Assembly (NCBI RefSeq): GCF_030936135.1
Contig: NW_026777121.1
Coordinates: 744,001-808,000 of the forward strand
Source: Gavia stellata
Taxonomy: Eukaryota > Chordata > Aves > Gaviiformes > Gaviidae
Direction: 5' to 3'
Length of the DNA: 64,000 nt
The notes beneath the pieces are model-generated. The model had not been told where the DNA came from and did no database searches. It saw nothing but the letters and a program-made list of their open reading frames with translations. Positions 35,256 to 46,901 of this stretch are shown here, one piece after another. Each line of letters opens with the position of its first letter. The stretch's first letter is position 1. A program made the translations under genes and the position numbers.

Positions 35256-38200
35256 CTGTTAAAAAATAACCCAAACAAATAGTAATTTTTTTTTAATTGA
35301 TGGGTTGTTAAGAAGTGTATTTCGCTTCACCAAACACAATATTGGGGTTACAGGAAAGGCGGACAGCAGTGAACTTTTCGCAGCACAGTTCTGTATCAGT
35401 ACAGGTTCATACCCCATATTCATCACAAGGGAATCTGAATATTTATGGGAACCCAAAGGCAGGCTTCAATGTTTCACTCTCAGAGGCTAGGTTGATGGTT
35501 TTGTTTGGAAAATTTAGCATTTTTTTTTAATTTGAAAAGCTGAGTGACAGTTGTATGACCCGCTTCAGTCCAGTCTGGACCTTTTCAAATACATATGAAA
35601 AATGTCTACCTCCACTTGAGTTGAGAACGTTTCGGTTAAGAAAACCAAAGACAAACGCTCAAGCACACAGGTATGCACCCGGAAACCTACATTTCTTCTG
35701 AAAAACTCCTTACGTCCATTGAAGTTTGGGCACAGGTAGTATAAGTGCAAGGGGAAGGAAAATGGCATTGTGGCATTGTGGGATGTGGCTTGATGGGCAT
35801 GGTGCTGTGTGGTGTGGGTGGGTTGTTTTGGTGTGGGTTGTGGTGTATTTTGTGGTTTGTGGGTGGTTTGGTGTTTTTTTTTTTTTTATGATTGGACTTG
35901 ATGATCTTACAGGTCTTTTCCAACCTTAGTGATTCTGTGATTCTGTGATTCTGTGACAAATGTAACTTGAAAGGATGGCTTTGAGAGGACGAGTAACTTC
36001 CATTACTGTAAGCTTTCCATCAACGACATACGAGACGTTACATCAAGAGCAGCATTGGACAACTGTTCTCCTCTGCTCGTCAAGAATTCTTGTCCTCATT
36101 GAAAGCACAACCACTGCATTTATTTCATATTAACTAGCACGTTTGCATTAAAGCTGCCTACATAAAAGCAAGGCAGAGCAAAAGTAGTATCAGAAAGATG
36201 ATGCCTGAAAATCAGCTAAATGTTGCATTCAGCTCAATGGAAAGCTGTGTACACCTTGAATAATAAAAATCATGGATGACACTGTTAAACTGTGCAACAC
36301 ACAAACTGCAACCAAAACCACCACCAATATGAATTTTGTTCCTAGACAGAAACACAATCTACTATCTTTGGAAACAATTCTATACCCTGCCGTGCTACTC
36401 GGGTTACTGAAACTAAACCTGGGGATACTTGTTATCCTAACAATAGGAAGGACATTACCTGGGAAGACACAGGAAAAAGAAGAAAAAGAAGTTTTATGTC
36501 TAATGAAGTTTAGCCAAATAACTGTTTCCCAAGAATGTTGTTTATTCAATTAGGTAGAATAATTCAGAGTATTTTATTTGCTTGCTCTTTAGACTTGCCC
36601 CAAAGGGTTGGATCATATTCAGCTCCTCAGTGAGCCAAGATAAAATAATACATTCCGCCATGGAGTTGTAGACAGATATTTCCATATTGTGGATTTAGCT
36701 TGTGTGTTTTACTTAGGGTCTGTGACCAAGAGAAGGCTCTAAATAAATTAATTTATATGCGTTATTTATGGATAGCTCGCTAACATCTTTGTACTGGACT
36801 CCGTTTGCAAACCTCAAACTTATTAAAAGGCAAGTTAAAGCACATGAAACGTGTACAAGCCCTCGGTGTAATAGCATGTACAGAGTGCTCAAGCCACTCT
36901 TCTCTTTATTTTGTGCGAAGGGGCAAGGCACTAATTCCTCGGTGACAGAGCAAAACTGAACTAACTGCATCCTTCTAACCAGCGCAGGCACCGGGCTCCG
37001 GGCAGCCCATGGGTGGCAGCTTCTCACGGCGCACAACACCTCTGCTCCGCTCCCCGCGGCAGCGGCTCCGCCATCCAAGGACACAGATTTTAAAAAGGTC
37101 GTCTGTTAACAAAAACGTCCAGCTAATATGTTTAGCCAACGTAATTGGATTAAATTACGATTACAGCTATTCCAGACGGAGAAATACATTTCACACTTTT
37201 TTTAAAGTAAGTGTTTTTTCACCCTGAGCACTGTAAGAGCAAAGGCAGGAGGGGTGAAAAGGGAACAATCCAGGGCATGGGAAGACTAGGCCAAAGGGAT
37301 ACAATTAAAGATAAAAGAGAATCTCAAAACCAGGTGTGAGAAGGAGGGGAAATGCTAAAGACTTAAAATCCAGAGATTTGCAGCGGCTCTCTCCATCAGA
37401 AGAGAAACTCCGGTTTGGACTACACATCAACACTTGTTGTCTCAACTTGTTTGCAAGACACAACCCAACAGTATTTCACCCCTGCTTTTGTCGTTAAACA
37501 CTTACAACTTTCTCCCGTGAACTTCAAATAATCAGGTTTGGTAGTGAGAGAAGACAAGCAGCGCCCTTCAGCTGCGCGCAGCTGCCCAAGCCTGTCCGAG
37601 TGTGTCGGGCTGTTACAAACAACCCGCTCTCGCCGGTCTCACCGGCACGCCGTAGCTACGGGCAGCGCCCGACTAGCGAGCGCCTTCTGCAAAAATACCG
37701 AACGGCAGAGACAGCACTACAGGATAGTTATTTTGTAGGGCACAAAGCATATGGAAAACCTGAGAGAGAGATACAGGGCAAAATATTTTAGAAGAGTTTG
37801 AAAGAGCTTGGTGAAGTTACCGAGAGGCGATTTTAGCAAACCCCCGGGGATGTTTAATTTCTGGCCAGATGCTACAGGTCACTCAGCAAGTGCCTTCTTC
37901 CCCTTCCTGTTTTACAAACTTCATAACAAGATGCAGGATTGAAGTGGCATATTCTCTCAATTTCTTCTTCCCCGACTTACAGACCAAAGATTTTCTAGTG
38001 CCTTTTTCTTTGCACTGGAGATCCTGGCTGACTCACAGTTTCTCCCTCCCAACTCCAACATTGTTCATAGTGCTTTCTGATATCAGGCTTCCATTGAGAA
38101 GTCTCAAGATCTGTGTTCAGCAATCAGCAGAATCGGTAACCCTTTTAAAAAAAAAAATCTGGATTTGCCTAACTTATTTCTGCTGCAGGACTATATTAAT

Positions 38201-38289
38201 TATTTGCAGTATATGTACAAATTTTGTATTGTCTTGACTTACATTGTTTGATCAAGCATAGCATGCAGAATCTCTGACACGGTACGTGG
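35256..38289. other. E2F3 upstream sequence (intron 1 or 5' flank)
   Basis: About 3 kb with no recognisable E2F3 first exon. It contains the CR1 tail at 35.76-35.96 kb and small C+G-rich patches at about 37.0-37.09 and 37.56-37.69 kb. No CpG island of the size expected for the E2F3a promoter is present. Confidence 0.4.
35762..35957 (+). mobile_element. CR1 LINE 3' tail with T/G-rich expansion
   Basis: Ends GATCTTACAGGTCTTTTCC, then AACCTTAGTGATTCTGTGA with the last unit repeated three times, the diagnostic CR1 3' end. Upstream lies an unusual run of GTGTGGGT and TTGTGGTG words followed by 12 T. Confidence 0.85.
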
Positions 38290-39130
38290 GACCTGCTAAG
38301 AACTAGCAAGCCAAAGGACACCAGCACTAAGCGTCCCAACGATAGGGAAAGATAGAAAGCGTAGGGACTAAGAACTCAGCAACATGAAACTTGAGTGCAA
38401 TAACTGGAAGTCAGGTTCCTCAGGGGGATTGTGAAAGGATCATAAAGCACATGGGGCAATGAGACAGTGAAGCCACAAATCTCTACCTCCAGCAAGAGCC
38501 GTAAAAGTAACAGGAAAGCATCCTATTGATCCGGACCAGACACCTTACTAACCCCTTGGCTGAGACCTAAAATGTTTGGCATCAACTGTTTTGACTTCAT
38601 TTTCTCTTTCAATACTACAAACAACTGCTGCTCTAAATACAACTATGGATCCACTGTGCAGTGCAGACCACTAAAACCAGGGGGCCCCTCGACTCCTATG
38701 TAGTTATGCTCTTTTAGGCTCAAGCCCCTTCTAAAAAAAAAAAAAAAAAAAAACAACGAAACCCAGGTAGCTACCACAATTAACATCAGAGGCAAATCCA
38801 CAAGAATGTCTTCATAAGAACACTTGTGTCTATAGGAAAATAGAACCTACTAGGATAAGGATAATATGTCTAAATACCAGGTGTATTCGTTAGGAAGTAT
38901 CTTCTTTCCATTCTTTCCATTCTTTCCATTCACTTGTTTTTGACCTTGTGTTTCAAGATGTTCTCTAACATTTCCCCCCTTTGAGACTTCTGGATATACT
39001 TTTTAATTCCCATAAGCCTCAATCTCCCTTTACTTAGGTTCCACAACTTAGACAGCAGGTGGTGGCATTTGTCACTTTTCTAATTAGGCCTTTTCACACA
39101 TTCTCAAATCTATCCCATCTTCTTACAGCC
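38250..39130 (-). mobile_element. Fragment of another ERV: PPT and LTR, minus orientation
   Basis: On the minus strand, CTCAAAGGGGGGAAA (38971-38985) looks like a polypurine tract followed by TGTTAGAGAACATC, a possible LTR start at 38970. Lower coordinates would be the LTR, which includes a poly-A run at 38731-38752 and a short TTCTTTCCA tandem at 38900-38932. The LTR's far end is not clear. Confidence 0.4.
39010..39130. repeat. Inverted repeat arm A (partner at 43930-44053)
   Basis: About 121 bp that reappear in opposite orientation at 43930-44053 with roughly 85-90 percent identity. Shared words include TCTCCCTTTACTTAGGTTCC, AGGTGGTGGCATTT and CCCATCTTCTTACA. The two arms flank the provirus at 39.5-43.9 kb. 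Confidence 0.8.
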
Positions 39131-39527
39131 TAGAAAAGAAACAGAAATAGATAATATTTCAATTTTAACCCGATTACACAATAACACAGCCTTAAGAGTC
39201 CTGTTGAAATGGTTCTCTTCTTCTTGTTGTCAAACTCTGACAGAGGAGTTGGTTAACTCATGCATAGTAGATCCAGGACCTTTACAGTAGTTGAGACATG
39301 AGTTCAGTCTGTGTTCTGGTGTTATCATTATATCAATCCAGCAATGTAGTTAGGGCATAGATGATCACAGTTTAAGGTTTGGTAACTTCCCTTTCTGATA
39401 AGGTTTATCCAAAAGGGTTTGTCTTACAGCTAAATTGTTTAAATCTTTGGTATCAATCCCCTCTTTTGAAGTAGTTAGATTTTCTTACCACTTCCATATA
39501 TTATTCCTGTAAAACATCACTACCACT

Positions 39528-40015
39528 TGTGGAATAATTGCTGGAGGTAACTTAGAAATTAAATTTATATTGAAGGTACAGCACTGAAGGGTGCTGTGTG
39601 GCGAATATGCAAGGAATCCATCCCACAGAAGCTCCCTAGGCAACCTTGGATGTTGGCAACACCAGGGGAGTTTGGTGTGCTGACTCTAAGAGAAACTGCA
39701 CGGAGGGTGGAGTGGAGTGGAGACACCGCCGCCAGGCTCTGGGATAAGACGGGAACTGGAAGGTACTATGGAACTGACAAGCCGCATATTTCCTACCCTA
39801 AGCCGCCTATTGAGCCAACAATCTATCACTTTTTGTCAAAATACTATCTTTGGGTGAACTTTGCTCATTATAATCTCATTATAATACCAAAACACCACAC
39901 CTCCATCCCAAAGCTACCCACCTCCCAGGTGCGACCACCCCTCGCTGAGCTTGTGCTCTGGATTTTTCTCAGTCTATATCTTCAAAAGCAGAACGAGAAA
40001 CTTTTACACCAATTG
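39528..40015 (+). repeat. Truncated 5' LTR of central ERV
   Basis: Starts TGTGGAATAATTGCTGGAGG and matches the 3' LTR from 42777 for about 490 bp, up to ACACCAATTGCA. It then passes straight into coding remains, so R, U5 and the primer-binding site are missing. The near identity of the two LTR parts indicates a fairly recent element. Confidence 0.8.
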
Positions 40016-40798
40016 CAATTGCTAGTGCCTATCAAGCCGGCACGATTAACCCCTCTTCTTCACGGTCTCCCTGATTGTCTCAAGATGTGTGTAGCAAATT
40101 CTCAAGATGGCTTACAAGCTGCTCGCACAGATGCTGATCACGGTCATAGTCAAGGTTGGCACACCCCCATACCCACCTGGAGCAAATGTGTACAAGAAAT
40201 AGATAGGTACAGACGTCGAATGGACTGGCTCAGTTTGTCCAGCGGAAAGCCCCCGCATGATGCTCGGCGAGTTCGCCAAGTACACACCCAAACCCCTAAA
40301 TCCAATGGGAGGTTCAAACCTGATAAGGAATCAGGCACAATAAAATCGAGCCTGTCAGAAATATCTATACCCTTACCCCCCTCTAAAATCACCAATGTTC
40401 GGCAATATTCGTTGCCAGCAACAGCCCTTACAGGGATTGACGGGGTGGTGACGGAATTGGAGAAAAGAGGCATCATTGAAAGGACTCATTCCTCTTACAA
40501 TTCACTGGTGTGGCCAGTAAAGAAACCAAGCGGGCAGTGGCGTTTTACAGCAGATTATCAGCAGTTAAATGCTGATACTGCACCTTTAACTGTTCCAGAC
40601 ATTCCCCCCGCTACTGCTCACAACGCTTTGGCTAAGGTCCTAGCAGAGATTCCTGTTCCACCTGACAGCACGGCATATAACAAATCAGGAAAGGTACACC
40701 AGATTAACACCTGGTGGATCTCGCCCTCTTTTAACCCTGCCGGTCGAATACGACCGAGCACGCTTTTGTTTTCCTGTGTTCACAGGGATCCTGAATGA
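39596..40798 (+). pseudogene. ERV fusion frame: LTR U3 plus pol (RT N-terminal part)
   Basis: A 400-codon open frame. The first 140 or so codons are translated LTR. The middle holds unassigned gag/pro-like sequence. About codons 250-350 show a reverse-transcriptase entry region: VTELEKRGIIERTHSSYNS, PVKKPSGQWRFTADYQQLN. The catalytic YxDD motif and the rest of RT are deleted, so no polymerase can be made. The open frame results from an internal deletion and not from a viral gene layout. Confidence 0.75.
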
Positions 40799-40916
40799 AC
40801 TGCGCGTGAACAGATGAATTAAAGGACCACTGAAGATAATCTTAAAACACAATTAATGACTTAAATTAAAACTAAAACTAAATTAATTAATTAATGAATT
40901 AAAATTAAAAACATTT

Positions 40917-41440
40917 ATGCTGACTCTTCCAGACCGGAAAACTCTTAATACTGAGTGTTACAAAATAACCGAACCAAATTCAGCTTGCTGGTATAATTTC
41001 ACCTTCACCAAACCTATAATTGTATGCTGTATTTGGGGCTACAGAGGCACAGAATTATTATTTGAATTTATGATTGATGCAGCAACATCTGTGCCACTTG
41101 CAAAGGATAAGAAACCGCTGTCCCCAGAAACCTCTGAAAATGTACCAACTTGGCCTCCTATTAGTCTAACTCCTTACATCTTCAACACCGGTCCTTACAT
41201 AATTAAAAATACCGGTCAACAACAAGCGTTGCTTAATCTGTCATATTCCCTCAAACGTGTGGAATTAGCAATGCAGACTAATGTCCCTGCAATTAAACCT
41301 ACCATTCCCGAGTACATCTCATGCAGGATGGTCAGCATGGTTATGTGGATGGACTCTCATCTCTCCAAAACGACCAAAGAGAGATGTGACTGGTGTCTTG
41401 GGAACAGGACTGGGAGTCCTAAACAGCATAGATGCTGAGG
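40917..41440 (+). pseudogene. ERV env SU remnant
   Basis: Frame of 173 codons with cysteine and tryptophan spacing like a retroviral surface subunit end (CWYNFTF, WGYRGTELLFEF, CDWCLGNR). The N-terminal SU and signal peptide are missing. The frame overlaps and loses register with the TM frame that begins near 41281. Confidence 0.6.
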
Positions 41441-42735
41441 TACTTGCCAGTAAACCAGCCACAGTAACCAGTGATCTAAATAAATGGAAACACCCTTTAC
41501 GATCTTCTCTTTCAGCTCTGGGAACTAACCAATGGCTCTTATTGGATATATTGCCTCAGTGGGGAGAGGTAAACGAGAAGGACCACCAGTGAATTACAGA
41601 TGCACTTGATGTGGCCCAAAATAATGTTTCTCTGGCCCCTAGTTGTATCCAAGCACAGCTGTGGATGCCATCAATGGCAGCTGCAATTATACGGGAAGGT
41701 GAGGACAGCACCTTACCTACTGAAATTCAGAAGATAATTTGGGATGATGCAATTGAATTCGAAAAGAAATTCCAAACCTGGCGGTACTTGGTTAATTTCA
41801 CTTATGACCCCACTGACAGTAAAGCCACGGCTTTTGTTTGATCCATGTACAATGCTTCGGTATATACCATAGACCCAATCGTTGCACTGGGAGTGCATCA
41901 ACATGGACCTATACTCTATCCTATAGAGCACAGAGTATGGGCCCAGCAGAATGGAAGTAAATGGCAAACTGTTGATGATGATGCATGTACTGTGCGAGCA
42001 CAACAAGGGTTCGTTTGTGAAAGTAATACCATCAAAGCCCAAGACATTTGTCTCGACACAGAACCAAACATTTGTCATTTTGAGATACATCCTGGTGAAA
42101 CCCTGGAAACTATCTGTATCTATGTTGGAAATGGATGTGTTTGTATGAGAACCCTTTGCAATTCTATACTTGCAGATGACACGACTATAGAGACAAGCGA
42201 TCGCTCTAACCTTTGTGTTTGTGACTTTCCTAACATCAGAGGATGTGACTTCAATTATTCAGCTCCTGTCACAACTCATCAATTGCTCCAATCCAGCTAT
42301 GCCTTATTTCAAGATCTACTGTCTGCTCCTATCAGAATGAATCTTACATTAGTGAAGAAACTCCAACAACGTGAGGATCTGAAGCAGCTGTTGAAGCAGG
42401 TTCAAGAAAATGGACAAAAGACTCTAATTACTGTCCATCACGATGCAGAGGAGATGCACCGAGTGTTGGAAAGAGTTAAAAGAGACGGAGAACATGAATG
42501 GTGGGACACTCTCTTTGGATGGTCGCCAACTGCCACAGGAATCCTCCACAAAATACTTCACCCTGTTGTTGTTTTATTAATACTCACTATATTGTGCTTT
42601 ATTGTGATGCTCATTCTCTATGTTAAACTCTGGATTCTGATGAAACGCTTAGCTCACCTAGTATCCCCACAAGATGCATACATACTTGATAATCCTCACC
42701 ACAAGAACACATGTGACATTCCCACTTCCTTCTAA
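41281..42735 (+). pseudogene. ERV env TM, near-complete but interrupted
   Basis: The first part (41281-41592) has a furin-like site RPKR followed by a glycine-rich fusion-peptide-like stretch, then stops at TGA 41590-41592. The second part resumes at 41611 and stops at TGA 41839-41841. In the same frame an ORF of 296 codons (41845-42735) runs to the end: cysteine-rich loop, long helical region, HEWWDTLFGWSPTATG, a strong hydrophobic anchor of about 25 residues and a cytoplasmic tail. Because of the stops the natural protein is broken, but the last 296 codons are intact. It is homologous to the TM remains at 0.75-1.9 and 58.0-59.2 kb, yet clearly another family. Confidence 0.8.
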
Positions 42736-42776
42736 ATATTGTGAAGCTTGAGTGACTATAGTCACGGGGTGGATTA

Positions 42777-43929
42777 TGTGGAATAATTGCTGGAGGTAAC
42801 TTAGAAATTAAATTTATATTGAAGGTACAGCACTGAAGACATCTTCAGGGTGAGTGTGGCGAATGTGCAAGGAATCCATCCCACAGAAGCTCCCTAGGCA
42901 ACCTTGGATGTTGGCAACACCAGGGGAGTTTGGTGTGCTGACTCTAAGAGAAACTGCACGGAGGGTGGAGTGGAGTGGAGACACCGCCGCCAGGCTCTGG
43001 GATAAGACGGGAACTGGAAGGTACTATGGAACTGACAAGCCGCATATTTCCTACCCTGAGCTGCATATTTACCACCCCGAGCCAACAGTCTGTCATTTTT
43101 TGTCAAAATACTATCTTTGGGTGAACTTTGCTCATTATAATCTCATTATAATACCAAAACACCACACCTCCATCCCAAAGCTACCCACCTCCAAGGTGCG
43201 ACCACCCCTCGCTGAGCTTGCGCTCTGGATTTTTCTCAGTCTATACCTTTAAAAGCAGAACGAGAAACTTTTACACCAATTGCAAGAGAGGTATGTATGA
43301 CTAGAGTCACTCAAGCTCCACCTGTAAGGACAGATAATATAAAAATGGCTTAAGAGAGGAGGGATGCCAGGGAAGATACCATCGCAGACCGTCTCTGACA
43401 CCTGGGATCAGAGCCTCTCTTCCCCCCCACAGGGACGCCTTTGGGTAAGGTTCGAACACTTGGTTACACCGAGTGCTTCCCCGGGCAACTTAGAAGTCTC
43501 TATAGAGTTGCTTTATAACTTAACACGTTTGTCGCCAGGCTATAGTGCTCATATTCTTGATATTTGCACATGCTTTGCAGGCAGTAATTTTATCACCGGC
43601 AGCCCAAAAGAACTTGTGTATCTGTTGCTTCAATAAACTGCACTATTCGTTAATCTAGCCGTGACAGTTCTCACTGAATGCCACCAAATCCCTTAAGTGT
43701 GGCCGTGCTAGTTCATGGAACGCGACTAGATTGAAAGTGTATGGTGTTACGAGTGTATCCGTAACCGTGAGAGTTCAACACATTGAACGTGACAGGATTT
43801 GTAACACAGAGAGTAGGGCATCACCCAGAATCTAAGCCTAGCTGCCCCCAGCCCCTCTGATACCTGAGGACAAGCTGGAACGCACGGGGGTTTATTTTCT
43901 TCCAAAACGCCTTGCCCTTTAATGCGACA
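42777..43929 (+). repeat. 3' LTR of central ERV
   Basis: Starts TGTGGAATAATTGC and ends AATGCGACA, about 1.15 kb. It contains TATAAAA-like text (AATATAAAAATGG, near 43337) and AATAAA at about 43634. The end was set by comparison with the solo LTR at 50735-52102. Flanking bases (CCACT left of the 5' LTR, CCAGG right of this LTR) do not form a clear target duplication. Confidence 0.75.
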
Positions 43930-44053
43930 CCAGGTTGTAAGAAGATGGGATAAATTGGAGAATGTGTGACAAGGCCCAGTTAGAAAAGTGAAAAATGCCA
44001 CCACCTTCTGTCTAAGTGGTGGAACCTAAGTAAAGGGAGATTGAGACTTATGG
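43930..44053. repeat. Inverted repeat arm B (partner at 39010-39130)
   Basis: Short segment between a plus-oriented LTR end and a minus-oriented LTR. It is the reverse complement of 39010-39130 with modest divergence. Confidence 0.8.
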
Positions 44054-44858
44054 TGTCACGTTAAAGGAATGCAGTTTCGAAATTTGTCTGTCAGAGTCCC
44101 AGGACTTTCACTGACCCATTTATCAGAGCCCCAGCAAGAGGACTTGCACTGAGCAGATGCACAAAAATTGAAATGAGTTATTTTATTGAAAGTGACAGAA
44201 ACAGATTCGAGATTGCCGTTGATAAATTCACTAACTACAACAGTGCTACTAATTAAGGGTAATATTGCTAGCAGACTTGACAGTAATACAAGAACCCGGG
44301 GATAACTGTCACCCAGAGGTGAGAGGCGCAGCGCTTACCCAGAGAGGCGTCCCTGCCTGGGGTGGAGGAAGAGAACACAGCCCGTGGACTGGTCCGTCAG
44401 GTATTGAGGTTCTTCTCTCCCACCTTAACAATCATTTTCTCTGTCTTTTATCCACAAAACAACGAGGTTCCCCCCCCCCCACCCCATATGTGACGTGTAG
44501 CATGATTTGGGTGGAGAGACGAGTGCTATAGTCATATATGTTTAGCATGACCTCTATAATCTTCATTAGCATATGCAGGAGTGTGAGTTGTAATATGCAT
44601 TTCATCGGTAATGAGGCAAAGGTCAGTTATCGGACACGAAACCTTTTCAAAGAAACAAAGGACCTCTCACATTCTTGTTATCTTACTGTCTTTGCTGACC
44701 ATAAGCAGGGCTGTCCTGCCTCCACAGGACCCCCTCCTTATCTGCATCCTGTGTTAGCTGGGTGAGTCTCCACTCCCCCGGGTCGCACAAGAGATAGCAA
44801 GGGCAGTCTTAACAGCTCTTTGTGCCCAGGAAGCCCACCTCATTATCCAAATTCCACA
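44054..44858 (-). repeat. LTR, minus orientation
   Basis: Bounded by TGTCACGTTAAAGG at the left and CCAAATTCCACA at the right, so that the minus strand reads TGTGGAATTTGG to CGTGACA (TG...CA). The left part resembles the R/U5 end of the LTR at 50735 and the right 395 bp match 17084-17480. A C-run lies at 44470-44480. Length is 805 bp. Confidence 0.65.
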
Positions 44859-46309
44859 GGAGGCTGCTAGGAAGCGGTGGCACAAGCCCAGCCTTCTCCC
44901 AGTGCTTTAAATATTAGCAAGGGAAGTAACTTCCACTAAAATCCGTGGCTGGATGTCAAACTACTTACCTAGTGGTTGGCACAGACCTTGGGTCTTTCCA
45001 GCTCTGTATCTCCTCTTGCTCATGAACTAGTCCAGCTTCAAGCTCAAGAGCAACTTGCCCGCGCAGCCAGTGCTCCCACCAGTAGCTGGCCCTAGACACT
45101 TGGTGTCTCCGACCGCTGGGTCCCTGTGACCAGAGTTCCCTTCTGCCATTGCTAGCAGCCAGGCCCCTGGACCCACCCCCCACCCCCCCACTGGGTACAG
45201 AGTGAGGCCACACAGAAAAGGATTTGGGAGCGCTCTCAGAAAGAAGGTAGGGCGGACTGTGGGGATTAGGCGCTGGGCTGAGTCAAAGAAGCAAACAAGT
45301 TGGCTTATGTGCACCTAGCTCCTTGATTCCCCACCCCCACCCCCTTCCCGCCATTTTCCGTGCTTATACATCCCCCTCATCTTCCTCAACGCCTCTTTCT
45401 CTGCCCTTGTCTCCTCCCAAACAAGGGACCTAGTCCCTTGCTTCTTTTTCCCCCCTTGCTCCCAGGTTTGCTACATCTGTGAACGGATTTGGTGTTGCAG
45501 GTGCTCTTAGCTAGGTCACCTTGGACTTCCACGGCATTACTAATGGGGTTTCCTGGGTACTGCTGGCCCTGCCAGATTCCTCTCCCCAAAATGAGCCCAA
45601 CTCTCCCTTCAATTATCTGTGAAGTGGGGCCACCTCTCCCATCAATCCCCCTCAACTACCCGTGAAATCTGGCTCTTCCTCATGGCACTGTAACTCCTGT
45701 CAGCTGCTCAGTCTGTTCGCTACGGTCAGCAATTTCTCTTGTCACGCTCAGGAGTTTCGCACAGGCCGTTCAGTGAGCTAAGGCTTACGCCAGGCCCTAG
45801 TCGGCAGCTTGTGTGCCTTAATGCACACCCCCAAAGTCGTCTGCATGTCCCATCATTTTTTTCCCTGTCCTCGTTCTAGCCACAGTGTGCCAGTCTTCTC
45901 CATCGCACGCTGGCTCTGAGAACCCTCCTTTCCGACCAGGCCCGGTTTCAGCCCTTTTGAGTGGCTCTTTCCCTTTGTGCCCTACTTGACTGCCTGCGGC
46001 CTCGTTTTGCAGGCGCCGGGCGTGGAAGTCCTTGCCTCGCACGGGAGACTGAATCAGACTGAAGCATGGTTAGCTGTGAAAATTGGCAGTTTTATTGGAA
46101 GAACTGTCAGTTTTAGCACTTGCGTGCACTTGGAGGCTGCTAGGAAGCAGTGGCACAGGCCCAGCCTTCTCCTGAGCAATGTGTCAGCTGGGCCCTAGAG
46201 TGCCCAGGCACAGGCCGTGCTGCAAGGGAACGTGACGGGAATAGCACATGGTGCCTTGCACAGGGCACCTACTAGTGCTGCGGGGATATCCGCGTTGCCT
46301 GGTCCTCAT
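44859..46309. other. Acrosin-flanking sequence, no gene recognised
   Basis: C+T-rich sequence that should hold acrosin exons 3 to 5 of the second copy if that copy were complete; they are absent. A 41-bp block (GGAGGCTGCTAGGAAGC...) occurs at 44859 and again at 46132, in the same orientation. Confidence 0.5.
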
Positions 46310-46901
46310 CTGGCCTCAATGAAGCAGTGGGCTGCCGTGAGGACCCACTGTGGGCTGATGAGGGACCCTCCGCATGTATGCCCCGTGCCCGTTTTTCAGG
46401 GATCCTGGATGCCGATGATCCAGGGCCAGGCCCCTGGCTGGGCATCTGTGCCACCCATGACGCGCGACACGCCGTGCTGAGAAGCCATGGGCCGGAGCAC
46501 ACAGGTCCCTCTGGAAACAGAAACTCCTCATTACTGTCCTGCTCGAGGGCTTGCTGCTCTTCAGGCTACGAGTCAGCTGTCTTCCCTCTCCACAAGGCGT
46601 TGTGTGGACAGCAAGGCCAGGGAACCTCGTGGGGCGTGCGTGCCTCCGCCCCCCCATTTCTGTTTTATCCCCGCAGGCCAGTTGTGCCAGCAGCATGGGT
46701 GTTGGAAGGAACTGAGGTTCCCAGATGGGGTTCAGGAAGCTGTGGCGTGGCCACGGGGGACAAGCGGGCACTCTCCAGTGAACCCCATAAGGGTTGCCCA
46801 AGTTCCCAGTCAGAGCCTCAGGCCACTTACCCACAGGTGTCCCACGTGCCGTGCGCAGGCCCGCACAGGGCCAGCAGGACAAGGAGGGGGAGCAAATTCA
46901 T
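46310..46901 (-). pseudogene. Acrosin-like gene, copy 2: exons 1-2 only
   Basis: Acrosin is a sperm acrosomal trypsin-like serine protease. Exon 1 (46831-46901) starts MNLLPLLVLLALCGPAHG, a clear signal peptide, then TWDTCG and donor GTAAGT. Exon 2 (46310-46510) has GTCVLRPMA, the activation site region RVMGGTDAQPGAWPW and the catalytic histidine in SPQWVLTAAHCF. Two lesions are visible: an in-frame TGA in IQDP-stop-KTGTGH, where tryptophan is expected, and a donor changed from GT to AT (CCAGATGAGG). Exons 3 to 5 do not follow. A non-functional copy. Confidence 0.85.

Noticed and set aside
37000-37090. Possible E2F3 first exon with a minus-strand ATG in a C+G-rich patch
   Set aside because: The peptide does not resemble known E2F3a or E2F3b starts and the donor phase does not fit exon 2.
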